A DNA stretch of 64,000 nt from Shewanella electrica (GTDB lineage: Bacteria; Pseudomonadota; Gammaproteobacteria; Enterobacterales; Shewanellaceae): positions 1 to 64,000 of the forward strand of contig NZ_JAKOGG010000010.1 in NCBI RefSeq assembly GCF_022321485.1, given 5' to 3'. The position numbers and the translations under genes were made by a program. Positions 1 through 9,886 of the stretch are shown here, one piece after another; positions within the stretch are counted from its first letter, which is position 1, and every line of letters begins with the position of its first letter. The notes below the pieces were generated by a model. That model ran no database searches and was not told the DNA's origin. It saw only the letters and a program-made list of their open reading frames with translations.

Positions 1-1
1 T

Positions 2-55
2 GACTACCTAGAGCTGGTACTAACAGCGGGTTTAAATGCGTTGAGTGATATTTAG
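2..55 (+). CDS. C-terminal tail of an unidentified protein (partial)
   Basis: An open frame enters from the left edge and stops at TAG 53-55, giving the last 17 residues, DYLELVLTAGLNALSDI. The composition is ordinary for a coding end, but the piece is too short to assign a family and could be a chance frame. It lies next to the AT-rich accessory block. Confidence 0.3.
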   Translation, partial: DYLELVLTAGLNALSDI

Positions 56-107
56 GCATTCATGCTCTCACCCTGATGTTTATTCCTATCTCTTTTTATT
101 ATAACAA

Positions 108-824
108 TCATTCCGTATTATCATTCACCTCTATAATCTCAATATATTCAATGTTTATATTGTGAATTATAGAGTATTTAAGAATCAATCTTGCCCCTTT
201 TATCGCATAAAACCGTTCGTCTTTTTCACCTTTGTCATCATTTTTAATGTTTCTTCTATATACATCTGATAATACAATTCTATCTAGTTGGCCTGTCTTG
301 TCTAAATAGAAATCTTCTAAATACCCGTAGTATAAAAAAGATTCGCTACCAATAACTGCTAGACAAGAAACCTTTATAATTTGTGAGGATAATTCTTCTG
401 ATACTTTCCCTTTTAGCTCATAATACCAAGGGGTATCATAAGCAAAGGCTGAAATTTTATATGGATTTAAATACAATCTAATTTTTTGAGATAGCTTGCC
501 TAAAACATAAGCAATAATATAGGAGGTTATAAAATAAAAGAAAATTAAATGACTGTTAGATATTAGGTTGTCGATATTTTTACTTGTTAATTTCTCACCT
601 GTGACAATTGATATGCAAAGTTTAAAGTTTATTTTGTAGTAATTATCAATTGCTGATGCATAAATGAAGTGAAATATGAAAGAAGATAAAACTCCACCAG
701 CAGAAGATATTTCGAAAGGTTTTTGTTCTAATCTATGACCTTCTTTTTTATCATGAGTATTGTAAAAAATAAATCCGGTTACAATAAGAAGGAAAATAAA
801 TAGTGCAGATAAAGTAATACTCAT
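108..824 (-). CDS. Membrane-anchored hypothetical protein, possibly DUF6338
   Basis: The protein has 238 residues. It opens with one strongly hydrophobic helix (about residues 4-20, followed by FYNTHDKKEG) and has a second hydrophobic stretch near residues 88-105. The rest is polar and probably cytoplasmic. The helix followed by a short polar loop recalls the DUF6338 family; I recognise this only weakly and no function is known. The start ATG lies 4 bases after the stop of the 50-residue ORF upstream, so the two probably form one transcript. Base composition is much richer in A and T than in the rest of the window, which suggests recent acquisition. Confidence 0.65.
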   Translation of the reverse strand: MSITLSALFIFLLIVTGFIFYNTHDKKEGHRLEQKPFEISSAGGVLSSFIFHFIYASAIDNYYKINFKLCISIVTGEKLTSKNIDNLISNSHLIFFYFITSYIIAYVLGKLSQKIRLYLNPYKISAFAYDTPWYYELKGKVSEELSSQIIKVSCLAVIGSESFLYYGYLEDFYLDKTGQLDRIVLSDVYRRNIKNDDKGEKDERFYAIKGARLILKYSIIHNINIEYIEIIEVNDNTE

Positions 825-828
825 TACA

Positions 829-981
829 TTAAGAGCTTTTTGACACTAACCGATATTTTTTACCATCAGACAATTTAATCGTTTTCTCAGTCGCCCCTTC
901 TGTCAAAAAAAGTTTCATCGCTTCACGACCTTTCACGTCTTTTCTAATCTTTTTAGCAAGTTCACCCATTAATGCTTTCAT
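829..981 (-). CDS. Small basic protein of 50 aa upstream of the DUF6338-like gene
   Basis: A 50-residue frame starts at ATG 979-981 (MKALMGELAKKIRKDV...) after a good ribosome binding site (caggagc, about 7 bases upstream) and stops at TAA 829-831. A second in-frame ATG is residue 5. It is lysine-rich, has no membrane segment and ends DGKKYRLVSKSS. It lies directly before the membrane protein gene, and the two are probably cotranscribed. No family is recognised. Confidence 0.5.
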   Translation of the reverse strand: MKALMGELAKKIRKDVKGREAMKLFLTEGATEKTIKLSDGKKYRLVSKSS

Positions 982-1242
982 TAAAAGCTCCTGAGCTAAG
1001 GATACAAGATGAATTTATTGTATGTGATAGGTAGTTTTTGTGCAAGCTTCAAACTCCCCGATTACCAACTACTGTCTGGACTAATTAAATCTATTTAATA
1101 TCATGATGTTAGTATTATTTTTTTCATTTTTTTGAGCGCGTTTGGAATTGCATCGGATGTCTTAAAAATTGCTGGGTTATTGATAGAAATATAGATTCAA
1201 ATATAACCTGTAGTTATCCCAACCAACCTTGGAAACCTTAAG
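982..1242. other. AT-rich intergenic spacer
   Basis: No convincing gene is seen on either strand. The spacer separates the minus-strand small-ORF/DUF6338-like pair from the plus-strand acetyltransferase, so it should hold both promoters, but no clear -35/-10 pair stands out above the AT-rich background. Confidence 0.4.
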
Positions 1243-1716
1243 TTGCAAATCACTATCGACCCGTTAACCTCTGCAGACATCATCGGCTTGCTGCAACAAC
1301 ACCTGGATGACATGTACGCCAACTCACCTGCCGAAAGCGTACACGCGCTGGACTTGGACAAACTGCGCCAGCCGGAGATTACCTTTTGGAGCGCACGACA
1401 AGACGGTGAACTGCTGGGGTGTTTAGCGCTGAAAGTGCTCGATAGCGACCACGCTGAATTGAAATCAATGCGCACCGCACCTGCTGCTCGCGGCAAAGGC
1501 GTGGCATCGGCATTGCTGCAATATGCGCTGGCACAAGCCGTCGAGCGCGGTATTCGCCAAGTGAGTTTAGAAACTGGCACTATGGATTACTTCACCGCCG
1601 CCCGCAGCCTCTACCGCAAATTCGGTTTCAGCGACTGCCCTCCATTCGCCGATTACAGCCTCGATCCCAACAGCGCTTTTATGACGCTGCCGATACAGGC
1701 ACTGGTTACTGAGTAA
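1243..1716 (+). CDS. GNAT family N-acetyltransferase
   Basis: The protein has 157 residues with a GNAT fold: N-terminal helices, a central strand (GCLALKVL), then motif A with the acetyl-CoA pyrophosphate loop R-G-K-G-V-A near residues 84-89 and a downstream Y-R-K-F-G-F motif near residue 127. It resembles small cytosolic acyltransferases of the YsnE type. The substrate cannot be told from the sequence. The start is TTG at 1243; a GGA about 10 bases upstream supports it, and the next in-frame ATG lies well inside the fold. It stands alone between a divergent AT-rich block and a convergent lipoprotein operon. Confidence 0.85.
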   Translation: MQITIDPLTSADIIGLLQQHLDDMYANSPAESVHALDLDKLRQPEITFWSARQDGELLGCLALKVLDSDHAELKSMRTAPAARGKGVASALLQYALAQAVERGIRQVSLETGTMDYFTAARSLYRKFGFSDCPPFADYSLDPNSAFMTLPIQALVTE

Positions 1717-1808
1717 ACCAGCTGCTTTTTACGGGACGGCATTCAACCAACCAGTCAGCGAATGACCACGCAGGCCGCGCTGTCAGTAAGCGCGGCTGGA
1801 CGGCTACG

Positions 1809-2393
1809 TTAGAAAAGATAATCCCAGCTTTTAGTGGTAAAGGCGCTGATATCGAAATACTCACCGTTCCAGACTTTAAACATTAAGCTGCCGTCAAAAT
1901 CGGTAGATGCCGCTTGTTGCTCGTTCACCAACCACAGTTGTACGTTCTCAATCGGCTTTGACGTTACTTTTAAATCACCCAATACCGGTGCCATATGCGG
2001 CAAAGAATACACCGCATCCTCTAGCTTACCGCGATAGCGGTAAATGATGGGGCTGCGGTAGTTTTGCGTTTTTGGTCGGTAGTATTGGTTATAACCAACA
2101 ATAGTAATCTCGTTGCCACTAAAGCTGATGAACTTAAAGTTTGGCGTGTCGCTGGTGATCAGGCTGTTATCTGCCAGCATTTTTACCGCGTCTTCACGGC
2201 TTAACAGGCTGTTATCGCGTGTATCAAAATCGCTGAAAACATGATAACCATGCAAGTCGGTCATGGCTTTTTGCAATAACTCTGTCGATGGTGTTGGGTG
2301 CTTCCAGCGTACTTGGCGCGAGCAGCCAGTTATCACTAATAGCAGCATCAGGCTAATAACTAACCGGCCAGTCATGCTGCTGGTTAAAGACAT
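1809..2393 (-). CDS. Putative lipoprotein, unknown function
   Basis: The protein has about 194 residues from ATG 2393 (a TTG at 2405 is an alternative). It begins with a basic and then hydrophobic signal ending in the lipobox I-T-G-C, so it should be lipidated and held in the cell envelope. The mature part is mostly beta-prone and aromatic, ends KSWDYLF, and has no recognised domain. It follows the 167-residue gene so closely (stop at 2399) that the two are almost certainly cotranscribed and translationally coupled. A toxin/immunity or envelope stress role is possible but not shown. Confidence 0.7.
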   Translation of the reverse strand: MSLTSSMTGRLVISLMLLLVITGCSRQVRWKHPTPSTELLQKAMTDLHGYHVFSDFDTRDNSLLSREDAVKMLADNSLITSDTPNFKFISFSGNEITIVGYNQYYRPKTQNYRSPIIYRYRGKLEDAVYSLPHMAPVLGDLKVTSKPIENVQLWLVNEQQAASTDFDGSLMFKVWNGEYFDISAFTTKSWDYLF

Positions 2394-2398
2394 TGTTT

Positions 2399-2902
2399 TT
2401 AGCAAAGTAGTAGCCCTCGTTGTTGTAAGGCAAAATTGAGCTGCTCAACATCAGCTTTATCGGTTGTTACGCAAATAAAGCGCGGGTTTTCATGTAAATA
2501 GGTTTTGCCATCGCGCTGCAATATCCCCACTTGCAGCAGCTGTAACCCCGCAGGTTTTAGTTGTTGCTGTAACACCGGCAGGAAGAAACCACCCGCATCA
2601 TACATAAACTCCTCATGGCTGATCTCTTGAACCGGAAAGCCCTGTTCATCATAAAGACTGTCGGTCGATAAGGTGATTTCAGCCTGTTTAACCGGAATTA
2701 ATGCATTGAGCCCATCCACTCCCCACGGATCAAACTCTTTCCATTCCACATAACAGAGGAAATCTTCTCCCAATAACTCATCCAGCCAATAAACTTGCTT
2801 ATATTCTCCCTGTCGTTCATCTACAGCGGGCACCGTAATCTCTGTTGCCGAAAAGCCCGGAACGGCTTGTTCCAATGCAGCAAAAAGCGCTTCATTACTC
2901 AT
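2399..2902 (-). CDS. Hypothetical soluble protein upstream of the lipoprotein
   Basis: The protein has 167 acidic residues with no signal peptide or membrane segment. The start ATG at 2902 has an AGGA ribosome site about 6 bases upstream. The sequence (for example VDERQGEYKQVYWLDELL) resembles small single-domain cytosolic proteins of immunity type, but I recognise no family. It is the first gene of a two-gene minus-strand unit with the lipoprotein downstream. Confidence 0.65.
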   Translation of the reverse strand: MSNEALFAALEQAVPGFSATEITVPAVDERQGEYKQVYWLDELLGEDFLCYVEWKEFDPWGVDGLNALIPVKQAEITLSTDSLYDEQGFPVQEISHEEFMYDAGGFFLPVLQQQLKPAGLQLLQVGILQRDGKTYLHENPRFICVTTDKADVEQLNFALQQRGLLLC

Positions 2903-2993
2903 ATTTGTCCTTAGTCGAGTGATTAACGAAATACAGCAGCGTTAATTGATGCTTAGATGCTGTGAGCGTGCAGCCATCTTTGCCTTTTTACTG

Positions 2994-3157
2994 TCAGTGA
3001 GCCAGATTAAAACGACCCAGCTGTTCCAGCGGTGCTAGTGCGATATCTACCGCCTAGTAAATAAAGCTTCCACATCAGTGCAGCACAATAAAGTTTATTG
3101 TCAGACCATTCAAACGTCAGCACATAAGATTTACCTTTGTATGGCGCTGCCAGTGTG
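2994..3157 (-). pseudogene. Degraded gene fragment at the edge of the repeat region
   Basis: On the minus strand two frames join into a protein-like stretch. One reads PYKGKSYVLTFEWSDNKLY and runs into LLGG; a +1 frame then continues AVDIALAPLEQLGRFNLAH to TGA 2994-2996. Each is short and the upstream side ends at a stop next to the repeats. This looks like a gene truncated by repeat insertion and then frameshifted. No family is identified and a chance resemblance cannot be excluded. Confidence 0.35.
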
Positions 3158-3319
3158 TATCACGCTGCATGTTGATACCTCGAAGCGACAGTAAGGAATG
3201 AGCGATTTGCGCGGATGACAAACCAGAAGCGCCGTAGCGAAAGATAAGACGACACAGGATTAGCAGGTGTACTCCGAGATTCCCCAGCACAGATGAACCA
3301 GTGACCGTCCGAGCCATAG

Positions 3320-3583
3320 CCGTTCTCGCACGTCCATGTGCTCCACGGCATTAATACATCCTGTATGTCGACGCCGAGGGTCGAGCGCCCATGGATGGGT
3401 TCACAGCGTGTCACTGGATCATCTGTGCATAAGGCCGTTCTCGCACGTCCATGTGCTCCACGGCATTAATACATCCTGTATGTCGACGCCGAGGGTCGAG
3501 CGCCCATGGATGGGTTCACAGCGTGTCACTGGATCATCTGTGCATAAGGCCGTTCTCGCACGTCCATGTGCTCCACGGCATTA
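3320..3583. repeat. 115-bp tandem repeat, 2.3 copies
   Basis: Two identical 115-bp units (3320-3434, 3435-3549) begin ccgttctcgcacgtccatg and are followed by about 34 bases of a third copy before it diverges. Each unit contains internal dyads, such as gtcgacgccgagggtcgagc. No spacers vary, so this is not a CRISPR array. The open frame across it is a by-product of the repeat. Confidence 0.85.
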
Positions 3584-3749
3584 GTGCATCCATGCACGTC
3601 CCCACCGCAGGTGATTAACCACATTGAAACCACAAGGTACCACCGGTGCCACATGAAATAACCCAACCTCCAAACACCACCAAGCGAAGCTTAGGATGAC
3701 GTTAGTCATCCACCAACAACTGCGCCACGTCTGCCGCAACAGCAGACCC

Positions 3750-3765
3750 TGGCGCGTTTTTCGCA
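3750..3765 (+). promoter_or_regulatory. Orphan copy of the nifH sigma-54 promoter
   Basis: TGGCGCGTTTTTCGCA is identical to the -24/-12 element before nifH at 4447-4462 and lies in a duplicated segment (3672-3767). The two NifA sites present in the nifH copy are missing here, as if the segment between ACCCT and TGGCG had been deleted. Whether it is active is unknown; the first downstream gene in this direction is nifH itself. Confidence 0.5.
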
Positions 3766-4333
3766 CCAACAAAAATGGGGACTAAAAAAATGGGGACAGT
3801 CACCAATTGAACCTCAGATAACACACTGAAATTACAGGAAAAACAAATTCCCCTTGGCGCAGTGCAGGAGCGTTGGGCAGACATCAAGCAATCGAGATAT
3901 TCACCGTCCTTGTTCATTCGTGCAGATCTATGCTGGCAGATGTACTCCGAGATTCCCCAGCACAGATGAACCAGTGATAACAAAAACAACAAAAATGGGG
4001 ACAGCCACCAATTGAACCTCAGTTAACACTCTGAATCTACAGGCAGCACCAATTCCCCTTCGGCGCAGCAAGGGGATCGACAAGGGGGCAAGGCTGAACA
4101 GCCCCCTTGTCTCGTGGTGTGAGCGCGAAAGCTCACGACTTTTGCAACCGCAGGTTGCAATGGCTGCAAGCCATAAAAGCCAAGCGCAGCTTGGTATGGC
4201 GTTAGCCATCAAGCTTTGGCAACCGCAGATTGCAATCACGCAGTGATAAACACCACCAAGCGAAGCTTAGGATGACGTTAGTCATCCACCCATAACTGCG
4301 CTACGTCTGCCGCAACAGCAGACCCTACAAACT

Positions 4334-5404
<1,071 letters not shown>

Positions 5405-5452
5405 GCGCCGCGCGGCAATCTTATTCAAGCATTTATCCAAGAGGGACATGCG

Positions 5453-6919
5453 ATGGAGATGACGAAAGAACAAACCCAGGCCTTGATTGATGAGGTGCTG
5501 GAAGTTTATCCGGAGGCGGCGCGTAAAGACCGTGCGAAGCATTTGGCGGTTAACGACCAAGCCAATGCGGGTAGCAAGTGTATTACCTCCAACCGTAAAT
5601 CTCAGCCGGGGGTGATGACCATTCGTGGTTGTGCCTACGCTGGCTCGAAAGGGGTAGTTTGGGGCCCAGTGAAAGATATGATCCATATCTCGCATGGCCC
5701 TATCGGTTGCGGCCAATACTCACGCGCTGGGCGACGTAACTATTACACCGGCCTGACCGGGGTGAACGCGTTTGGCACCATGAATATCACCACGGACTTC
5801 CAAGAACGTGACATCGTGTTTGGCGGCGATAAAAAGCTGGCCGCAGCGATTGATGAACTGGAGCAGTTGTTCCCGCTGACCAAAGGTTTATCAGTGCAAT
5901 CTGAATGCCCAGTGGGCTTGATTGGTGACGATATTGAAGCGGTCGCCAGACAAAAAGGCGAAGAGCTGGGCAAAACCATTGTGCCTGTGCGCTGTGAAGG
6001 CTTCCGCGGTGTATCGCAATCACTTGGGCACCACATTGCCAACGATACTATTCGTGACCATGTGCTACAGCCAAATGAAGGCAAAGAGTTTGAAACCACA
6101 GACTACGATGTCGCCATTATTGGTGACTACAACATCGGTGGTGACGCTTGGTCTTCTCGTATCATCCTTGAAGATATGGGGCTGCGCGTTGTGGCGCAAT
6201 GGTCGGGTGATGGCACGTTGGCCGAGATGGAAAACACCCCAAAAGTGAAACTCAACTTAGTGCACTGCTATCGCTCCATGAACTACATCGTGCGTTACAT
6301 GGAAGAGAAAAACGGCATACCTTGGGTGGAATACAACCTGTTTGGCCCCACCAAAATTGAAGAGTCTATGCGCAAAATCGCTGGCTTCTTTGATGACAAG
6401 ATCAAGGCGCAAACCGAAGCAGTGATCAAACGTTACCGCGAACAGTGGGACCAAGTGATCGCCAAGTATCGTCCACGCTTAGAAGGCAAATCAGTGATGT
6501 TGTATGTCGGCGGTTTGCGTCCACGTCACATCATCGGTGCCTATGAAGATTTGGGCATGGAGATCTGCGGTGCCGGTTATGAGTTCGCCCATAACGACGA
6601 CTACGTCAAAACCACCCCAGAAGTGAAAGACGCTACTTTGCTGTTCGATGACGCTAGCGCCTATGAGCTGGAAGAGTTCGTGAAAAAACTCAAACCCGAC
6701 TTGGTTGGCTCCGGTGTTAAAGAGAAGTATGTGTTCCAAAAAATGGGCTTCCCATTCCGCCAAATGCACAGCTGGGATTATTCAGGCCCGTACCACGGTG
6801 TGGATGGTTTCGCCATCTTTGCCCGCGATATGGATTTGACCATGAACAACCCATGTTGGAAAAACATGAAGGCCCCATGGACCAAGACGGAAGCCGCAGA
6901 TCTGGCGAAAACTGCGTAA
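5453..6919 (+). CDS. nifD: Nitrogenase molybdenum-iron protein alpha chain NifD
   Basis: NifD (488 residues, normal length) holds the FeMo-cofactor active site and half of each P-cluster. P-cluster cysteines are at 60 ([10 protein letters not shown]), 86 ([10 protein letters not shown]) and 152 ([11 protein letters not shown]). The cofactor ligands are Cys272 ([10 protein letters not shown]) and His439 ([10 protein letters not shown]). His193 in SLGHHIAND corresponds to the substrate-channel histidine. It lies 48 bases after nifH with a GAGGG site before ATG 5453. The motifs are those of the molybdenum enzyme rather than VnfD or AnfD. Confidence 0.98.
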   Translation: MEMTKEQTQALIDEVLEVYPEAARKDRAKHLAVNDQANAGSKCITSNRKSQPGVMTIRGCAYAGSKGVVWGPVKDMIHISHGPIGCGQYSRAGRRNYYTGLTGVNAFGTMNITTDFQERDIVFGGDKKLAAAIDELEQLFPLTKGLSVQSECPVGLIGDDIEAVARQKGEELGKTIVPVRCEGFRGVSQSLGHHIANDTIRDHVLQPNEGKEFETTDYDVAIIGDYNIGGDAWSSRIILEDMGLRVVAQWSGDGTLAEMENTPKVKLNLVHCYRSMNYIVRYMEEKNGIPWVEYNLFGPTKIEESMRKIAGFFDDKIKAQTEAVIKRYREQWDQVIAKYRPRLEGKSVMLYVGGLRPRHIIGAYEDLGMEICGAGYEFAHNDDYVKTTPEVKDATLLFDDASAYELEEFVKKLKPDLVGSGVKEKYVFQKMGFPFRQMHSWDYSGPYHGVDGFAIFARDMDLTMNNPCWKNMKAPWTKTEAADLAKTA

Positions 6920-6988
6920 TAGCAGTGGCAGATAGGTAGATAACCCGCGCCGGAGTTCACGGATTAGTGGCACGGTAGGAGAATAGTC

Positions 6989-8560
6989 ATGACGCAAAAA
7001 GTCGAGCAAATCAAAACTGGTTATGCGTTATTTAAGCAACCAGAATATCAGGAGCTGTTGGCTGGCAAACACGCGACTTTTGAAGAAGCCGTGGAAGATG
7101 CCAAAGTCAAAGAGGTTTTTGACTGGACAACGACCAAAGAATACCAAGAGATTAACTTTAGCCGTAAGCACGTCACCATTGACCCCGCTAAAGCCTGTCA
7201 GCCGTTAGGCGCAGTGCTGTGTGCGTTGGGCTTTGAAAAAACCCTGCCCTATGTGCATGGTTCACAAGGTTGCGTGGCTTATTTTAGAACCTATTTTAAC
7301 CGTCACTTCAAAGAGCCGGTGGCCTGCGTGTCAGACTCTATGACTGAAGATGCGGCGGTGTTCGGTGGCCAGAAAAACATGTTTGCTGGCCTCGAAAACG
7401 CTTACGCACTTTACAAGCCGGAAGTGATTGCCGTTTCAACCACCTGCATGGCAGAAGTTATCGGGGACGATTTAAACGCGTTCATCGGTAACGCCAAAAA
7501 AGAAGGTCATCTGCCAGAAAGTGTGCCAACCCCGTTTGCGCACACGCCAAGTTTCGTGGGCAGCCACGTGACCGGTTGGGACAACATGTTTGAAGGTATT
7601 CTGCGCTATTTCACCATCAACCAGATGGAAGGTAAGCAAGTCGGTAGCAATGGCAAAATTAACCTTGTGCCAGGCTTTGAAACTTACCTTGGCAACTATC
7701 GTGTGATCCAGCGAATGCTCAAAGAGATGGATGTTGACTATTCCTTCCTGTGTGATCCTTCCGAAGTGTTGGATACTCCAGCGGACGGTGAATATCGTAT
7801 GTACGCCGGTGGTACGCCTGTGGCCGAGGTGAAAGACGCACCCAACGCCATTACCACCATCATGCTGCAACCGGATCAACTGACCAAATCAACCAAATTT
7901 GTCGAAGAGATTTGGCACCAAGAAGTGCCCAAACTCAACATTCCGATGGGCTTGGAATGGACCGATGACTTTGTGATGAAAGTGTCCGAGCTGACCGGCA
8001 AGCCAATCCCTGCCTCAATCACCAAAGAGCGTGGTCGCTTGGTCGACATGATGACCGACTCGCACACTTGGTTGCACGGCGTCACCATCTCTATTTTTGG
8101 TGACCCAGATTACCTCAGCGGTATGTGCAAACTGTTGACCGAACTCGGTTGCGAAATCAAACACGTGCTGTGTCATAACGGCAGCAAACGCTGGCGCAAA
8201 AAGATGGAAGCCCAACTGGCCGAAACGCCATACGGCGAAAATGCGCAAGTGTTGGTCGGCCATGACTTGTGGCACTTACGCTCGCTGATGTTTACCGAAA
8301 AGCCCGATCTGTTGATCGGCAACTCTTACGGCAAATTCATTCAGCGTGACACCAAAGCCAAAGGTGAAGAGTTTGAAGTACCTTTGGTACGTATCGGCTT
8401 CCCAATCTTTGACCGTCACCACCTGCATCGCAGCGCCACCTTGGGCTACGAAGGGGCCATGTATGTGCTCACCACCTTAGTGAATGAAGTACTGGCCAAG
8501 CTGGATCGTGAAACCATGGACTTAGGCAAAACAGATTACGCCTTTGACCTCGTTCGCTAA
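6989..8560 (+). CDS. nifK: Nitrogenase molybdenum-iron protein beta chain NifK
   Basis: NifK (523 residues) pairs with NifD in the alpha2-beta2 MoFe protein and supplies the other P-cluster ligands: Cys70 (KACQPLGAV), Cys95 (HGSQGCVAYFR) and Cys153 (STTCMAEVIGDD). These match the numbering of the Azotobacter protein. The extended N-terminus of about 50 residues is typical of molybdenum NifK. It starts at ATG 6989 behind a TAGGAG site, 69 bases after nifD, and is followed by a strong intrinsic terminator that should set apart nifHDK from nifTY at the level of transcript abundance. Confidence 0.98.
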   Translation: MTQKVEQIKTGYALFKQPEYQELLAGKHATFEEAVEDAKVKEVFDWTTTKEYQEINFSRKHVTIDPAKACQPLGAVLCALGFEKTLPYVHGSQGCVAYFRTYFNRHFKEPVACVSDSMTEDAAVFGGQKNMFAGLENAYALYKPEVIAVSTTCMAEVIGDDLNAFIGNAKKEGHLPESVPTPFAHTPSFVGSHVTGWDNMFEGILRYFTINQMEGKQVGSNGKINLVPGFETYLGNYRVIQRMLKEMDVDYSFLCDPSEVLDTPADGEYRMYAGGTPVAEVKDAPNAITTIMLQPDQLTKSTKFVEEIWHQEVPKLNIPMGLEWTDDFVMKVSELTGKPIPASITKERGRLVDMMTDSHTWLHGVTISIFGDPDYLSGMCKLLTELGCEIKHVLCHNGSKRWRKKMEAQLAETPYGENAQVLVGHDLWHLRSLMFTEKPDLLIGNSYGKFIQRDTKAKGEEFEVPLVRIGFPIFDRHHLHRSATLGYEGAMYVLTTLVNEVLAKLDRETMDLGKTDYAFDLVR

Positions 8561-8565
8561 ACCGC

Positions 8566-8597
8566 AAGCCAGCAGGTTAGCCCTGCTGGCTTTTTTT
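8566..8597 (+). terminator. Rho-independent terminator after nifK
   Basis: Stem AAGCCAGCAGG (8566-8576) pairs perfectly with 8582-8592 around a 5-base loop and runs into a T tract. It lies between nifK and nifT, so nifTY expression may depend on read-through from the nifH promoter. Confidence 0.85.
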
Positions 8598-8624
8598 AGC
8601 GTTGCATCAAATAAAGGAAGCACC

Positions 8625-8846
8625 ATGGCAAACGTAATGATTCAGTACAACGAGCAGGGGGAATTGTGCCTCTATCTGCCCAAGAAAGATTTGGAAGAGG
8701 CCATTACCCACTTTGAGTTTGACGAAGAACAACGCTGGGGTGGCGAAGTACACTTAATCAGCGGGGCGATTTACTACATCGACCCGATGCCGTCCCGGCC
8801 CAAATTGCCGATCACTGTCCGCGCCAAACGGTTGCAGGCAGCTTAA
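8625..8846 (+). CDS. nifT: Nitrogen fixation protein NifT (FixU-type)
   Basis: The 73-residue protein begins MANVMIQYNEQGELCLYLPK and has the NifT/FixU pattern of a small beta-rich protein, ending IYYIDPMPSRPKLPITVRAK. The start at ATG 8625 is set by the AAGGAAG site 4 bases upstream; the frame open from 8544 overlaps nifK and the terminator and is not credible. NifT lies next to nifK in many diazotrophs and its biochemical role is still unclear. Confidence 0.92.
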   Translation: MANVMIQYNEQGELCLYLPKKDLEEAITHFEFDEEQRWGGEVHLISGAIYYIDPMPSRPKLPITVRAKRLQAA

Positions 8847-8859
8847 GGAGGAGAGGGCA

Positions 8860-9546
8860 ATGGCTCGATTTATTTCCGACGAGGCAGCATTGCGGGTGGC
8901 TTTAGCTAGCCGCAGCCTGCCAGACATAGAACTGATTTCGCTGTTAGGGCTGCTGGTGCAGCACCTCGGCGAACCGATGACAGAAGATAAACTCGCTAGC
9001 TTGTCGCCTAAGGCGTTCCGGCTGATGGTGAACTCGCTGTCAGAAACGCCTACGCGCAAAGATGTTAATGAAGCATTAGCGATTTTGACCAATAGCGAAG
9101 TGGCTGCAGTAGATGCTCCTGAAATTATCGATGTACCGCCGTTGCCCGGCCCTAAATTGACGGTGGCGATCACCTCCAATCAGGGCGAAATGATCAATGG
9201 GCATTACGGCTCGTGCTTGCGGGTGTTGGTGTATGAAGTTAATGCCGCTACCCATCAGCTGGTGGATATTCGCCAAGTGCAATCGGGCTTGTCGGGTGAA
9301 GCCCGCGCCGAGCATATGTTGACGCTGCTTAAAGGCTGCCAAATGTTGTTTACGCTGTCGATTGGTGGCCCCGCTGCGGCACGCGTTACCCGCGCCAATA
9401 TCCATCCGGTGAAAAAGGCCGTGCCGGAAGAGGCTGGGCCAGCAATGCAGAGTTTGAGTGCGGTGATTGCTAGCAATCCACCGCCTTGGATTGCCAAACT
9501 GCTGGGCATAGAAATCCACGCCGAACTGTCAGAGCTGGAGGCATAA
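8860..9546 (+). CDS. nifY: NifY, NifX/NafY-family FeMo-cofactor/apo-NifDK binding protein
   Basis: The protein has 228 residues. An N-terminal helical domain (about residues 1-90) is followed by a NifX/NafY-like cofactor-binding domain (about 100-215) with VAITSNQGEMINGHYGSC and the conserved FTLSIGGPAAARV motif. NifY stabilises apo-dinitrogenase and helps cofactor insertion. It starts at ATG 8860, 13 bases after nifT, with GGAGGAGAGG upstream. The nifHDKTY order is that of Klebsiella and Azotobacter. Confidence 0.93.
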   Translation: MARFISDEAALRVALASRSLPDIELISLLGLLVQHLGEPMTEDKLASLSPKAFRLMVNSLSETPTRKDVNEALAILTNSEVAAVDAPEIIDVPPLPGPKLTVAITSNQGEMINGHYGSCLRVLVYEVNAATHQLVDIRQVQSGLSGEARAEHMLTLLKGCQMLFTLSIGGPAAARVTRANIHPVKKAVPEEAGPAMQSLSAVIASNPPPWIAKLLGIEIHAELSELEA

Positions 9547-9547
9547 C

Positions 9548-9844
9548 ATGACCTGCGTGTCATCTGCCACTGCTTTGGTAGCGGCGCAACGGATTGCCAG
9601 CATTGGTGAACAAATCGCGTCTCATCCAGTCATCAACGAACAGGTGTTGATTGCCATGCGCAGTGAATTCCCATCACTGAAGTTTACCCTGTGTTTTGAA
9701 GATGATCTGGGTGAGCGCGAACCCTATCTGAGCTATGCCAGTTTTGATCTGCATTTGATGCAACTGCGGCCAGATAGTTGTGCGGGGCTTACTTTCTCGC
9801 CCGAAGATTGCGCGGGCGTGGTGGTGGCACTGCATCTTGATTGA
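9548..9844 (+). CDS. Small nif-linked protein, probably the DUF6129 family
   Basis: The protein has 98 residues and starts at ATG 9548, one base after the nifY stop, so translation is coupled. The sequence (for example FTLCFEDDLGEREPYLSYAS) and its place after nifY match a family of small uncharacterised proteins in nif clusters (DUF6129, from memory). No catalytic motif or membrane segment is seen. A helper role in cofactor handling can be inferred only from position. Confidence 0.75.
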   Translation: MTCVSSATALVAAQRIASIGEQIASHPVINEQVLIAMRSEFPSLKFTLCFEDDLGEREPYLSYASFDLHLMQLRPDSCAGLTFSPEDCAGVVVALHLD

Positions 9845-9886
9845 CCTGTTAAGACAAAAGCTACGCCTTTGTCTTACATCCCTGTT

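Larger units (their letters stand above)
3170..4330. repeat. Mosaic dispersed-repeat region upstream of nifH
   Basis: No supportable gene is present over about 1.2 kb; the open frames are repeat-borne. Units seen here recur elsewhere in the window. A unit with the core TGGTTCATCTGTGCTGGG appears in the opposite orientation at about 3281-3305 and 3953-3977 and in that orientation at about 26239. A unit joining CACCAATTGAACC to a TTCCCCTT-GGCGC core lies at 3800-3862 and 4006-4066, with relatives at 26146, 32335, 33160 and 33798. A hairpin-rich unit with gcgaaagctcacgac lies at 4127 and, inverted, at about 25945. One piece, 3672-3767, is a partial copy of 4248-4465. Confidence 0.7.

Noticed and set aside
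3320-3583. CRISPR array
   Set aside because: The tandem units are identical with no variable spacers and there are no cas genes.
3336-3584. 82-aa open frame
   Set aside because: It is created by the 115-bp tandem repeat.
3581-4239. Three overlapping minus-strand frames
   Set aside because: They lie in dispersed repeats and lack ribosome sites and coding character.
8544-8624. Extended start of nifT
   Set aside because: It overlaps nifK and the terminator; the start at 8625 has a good ribosome site and matches the family.
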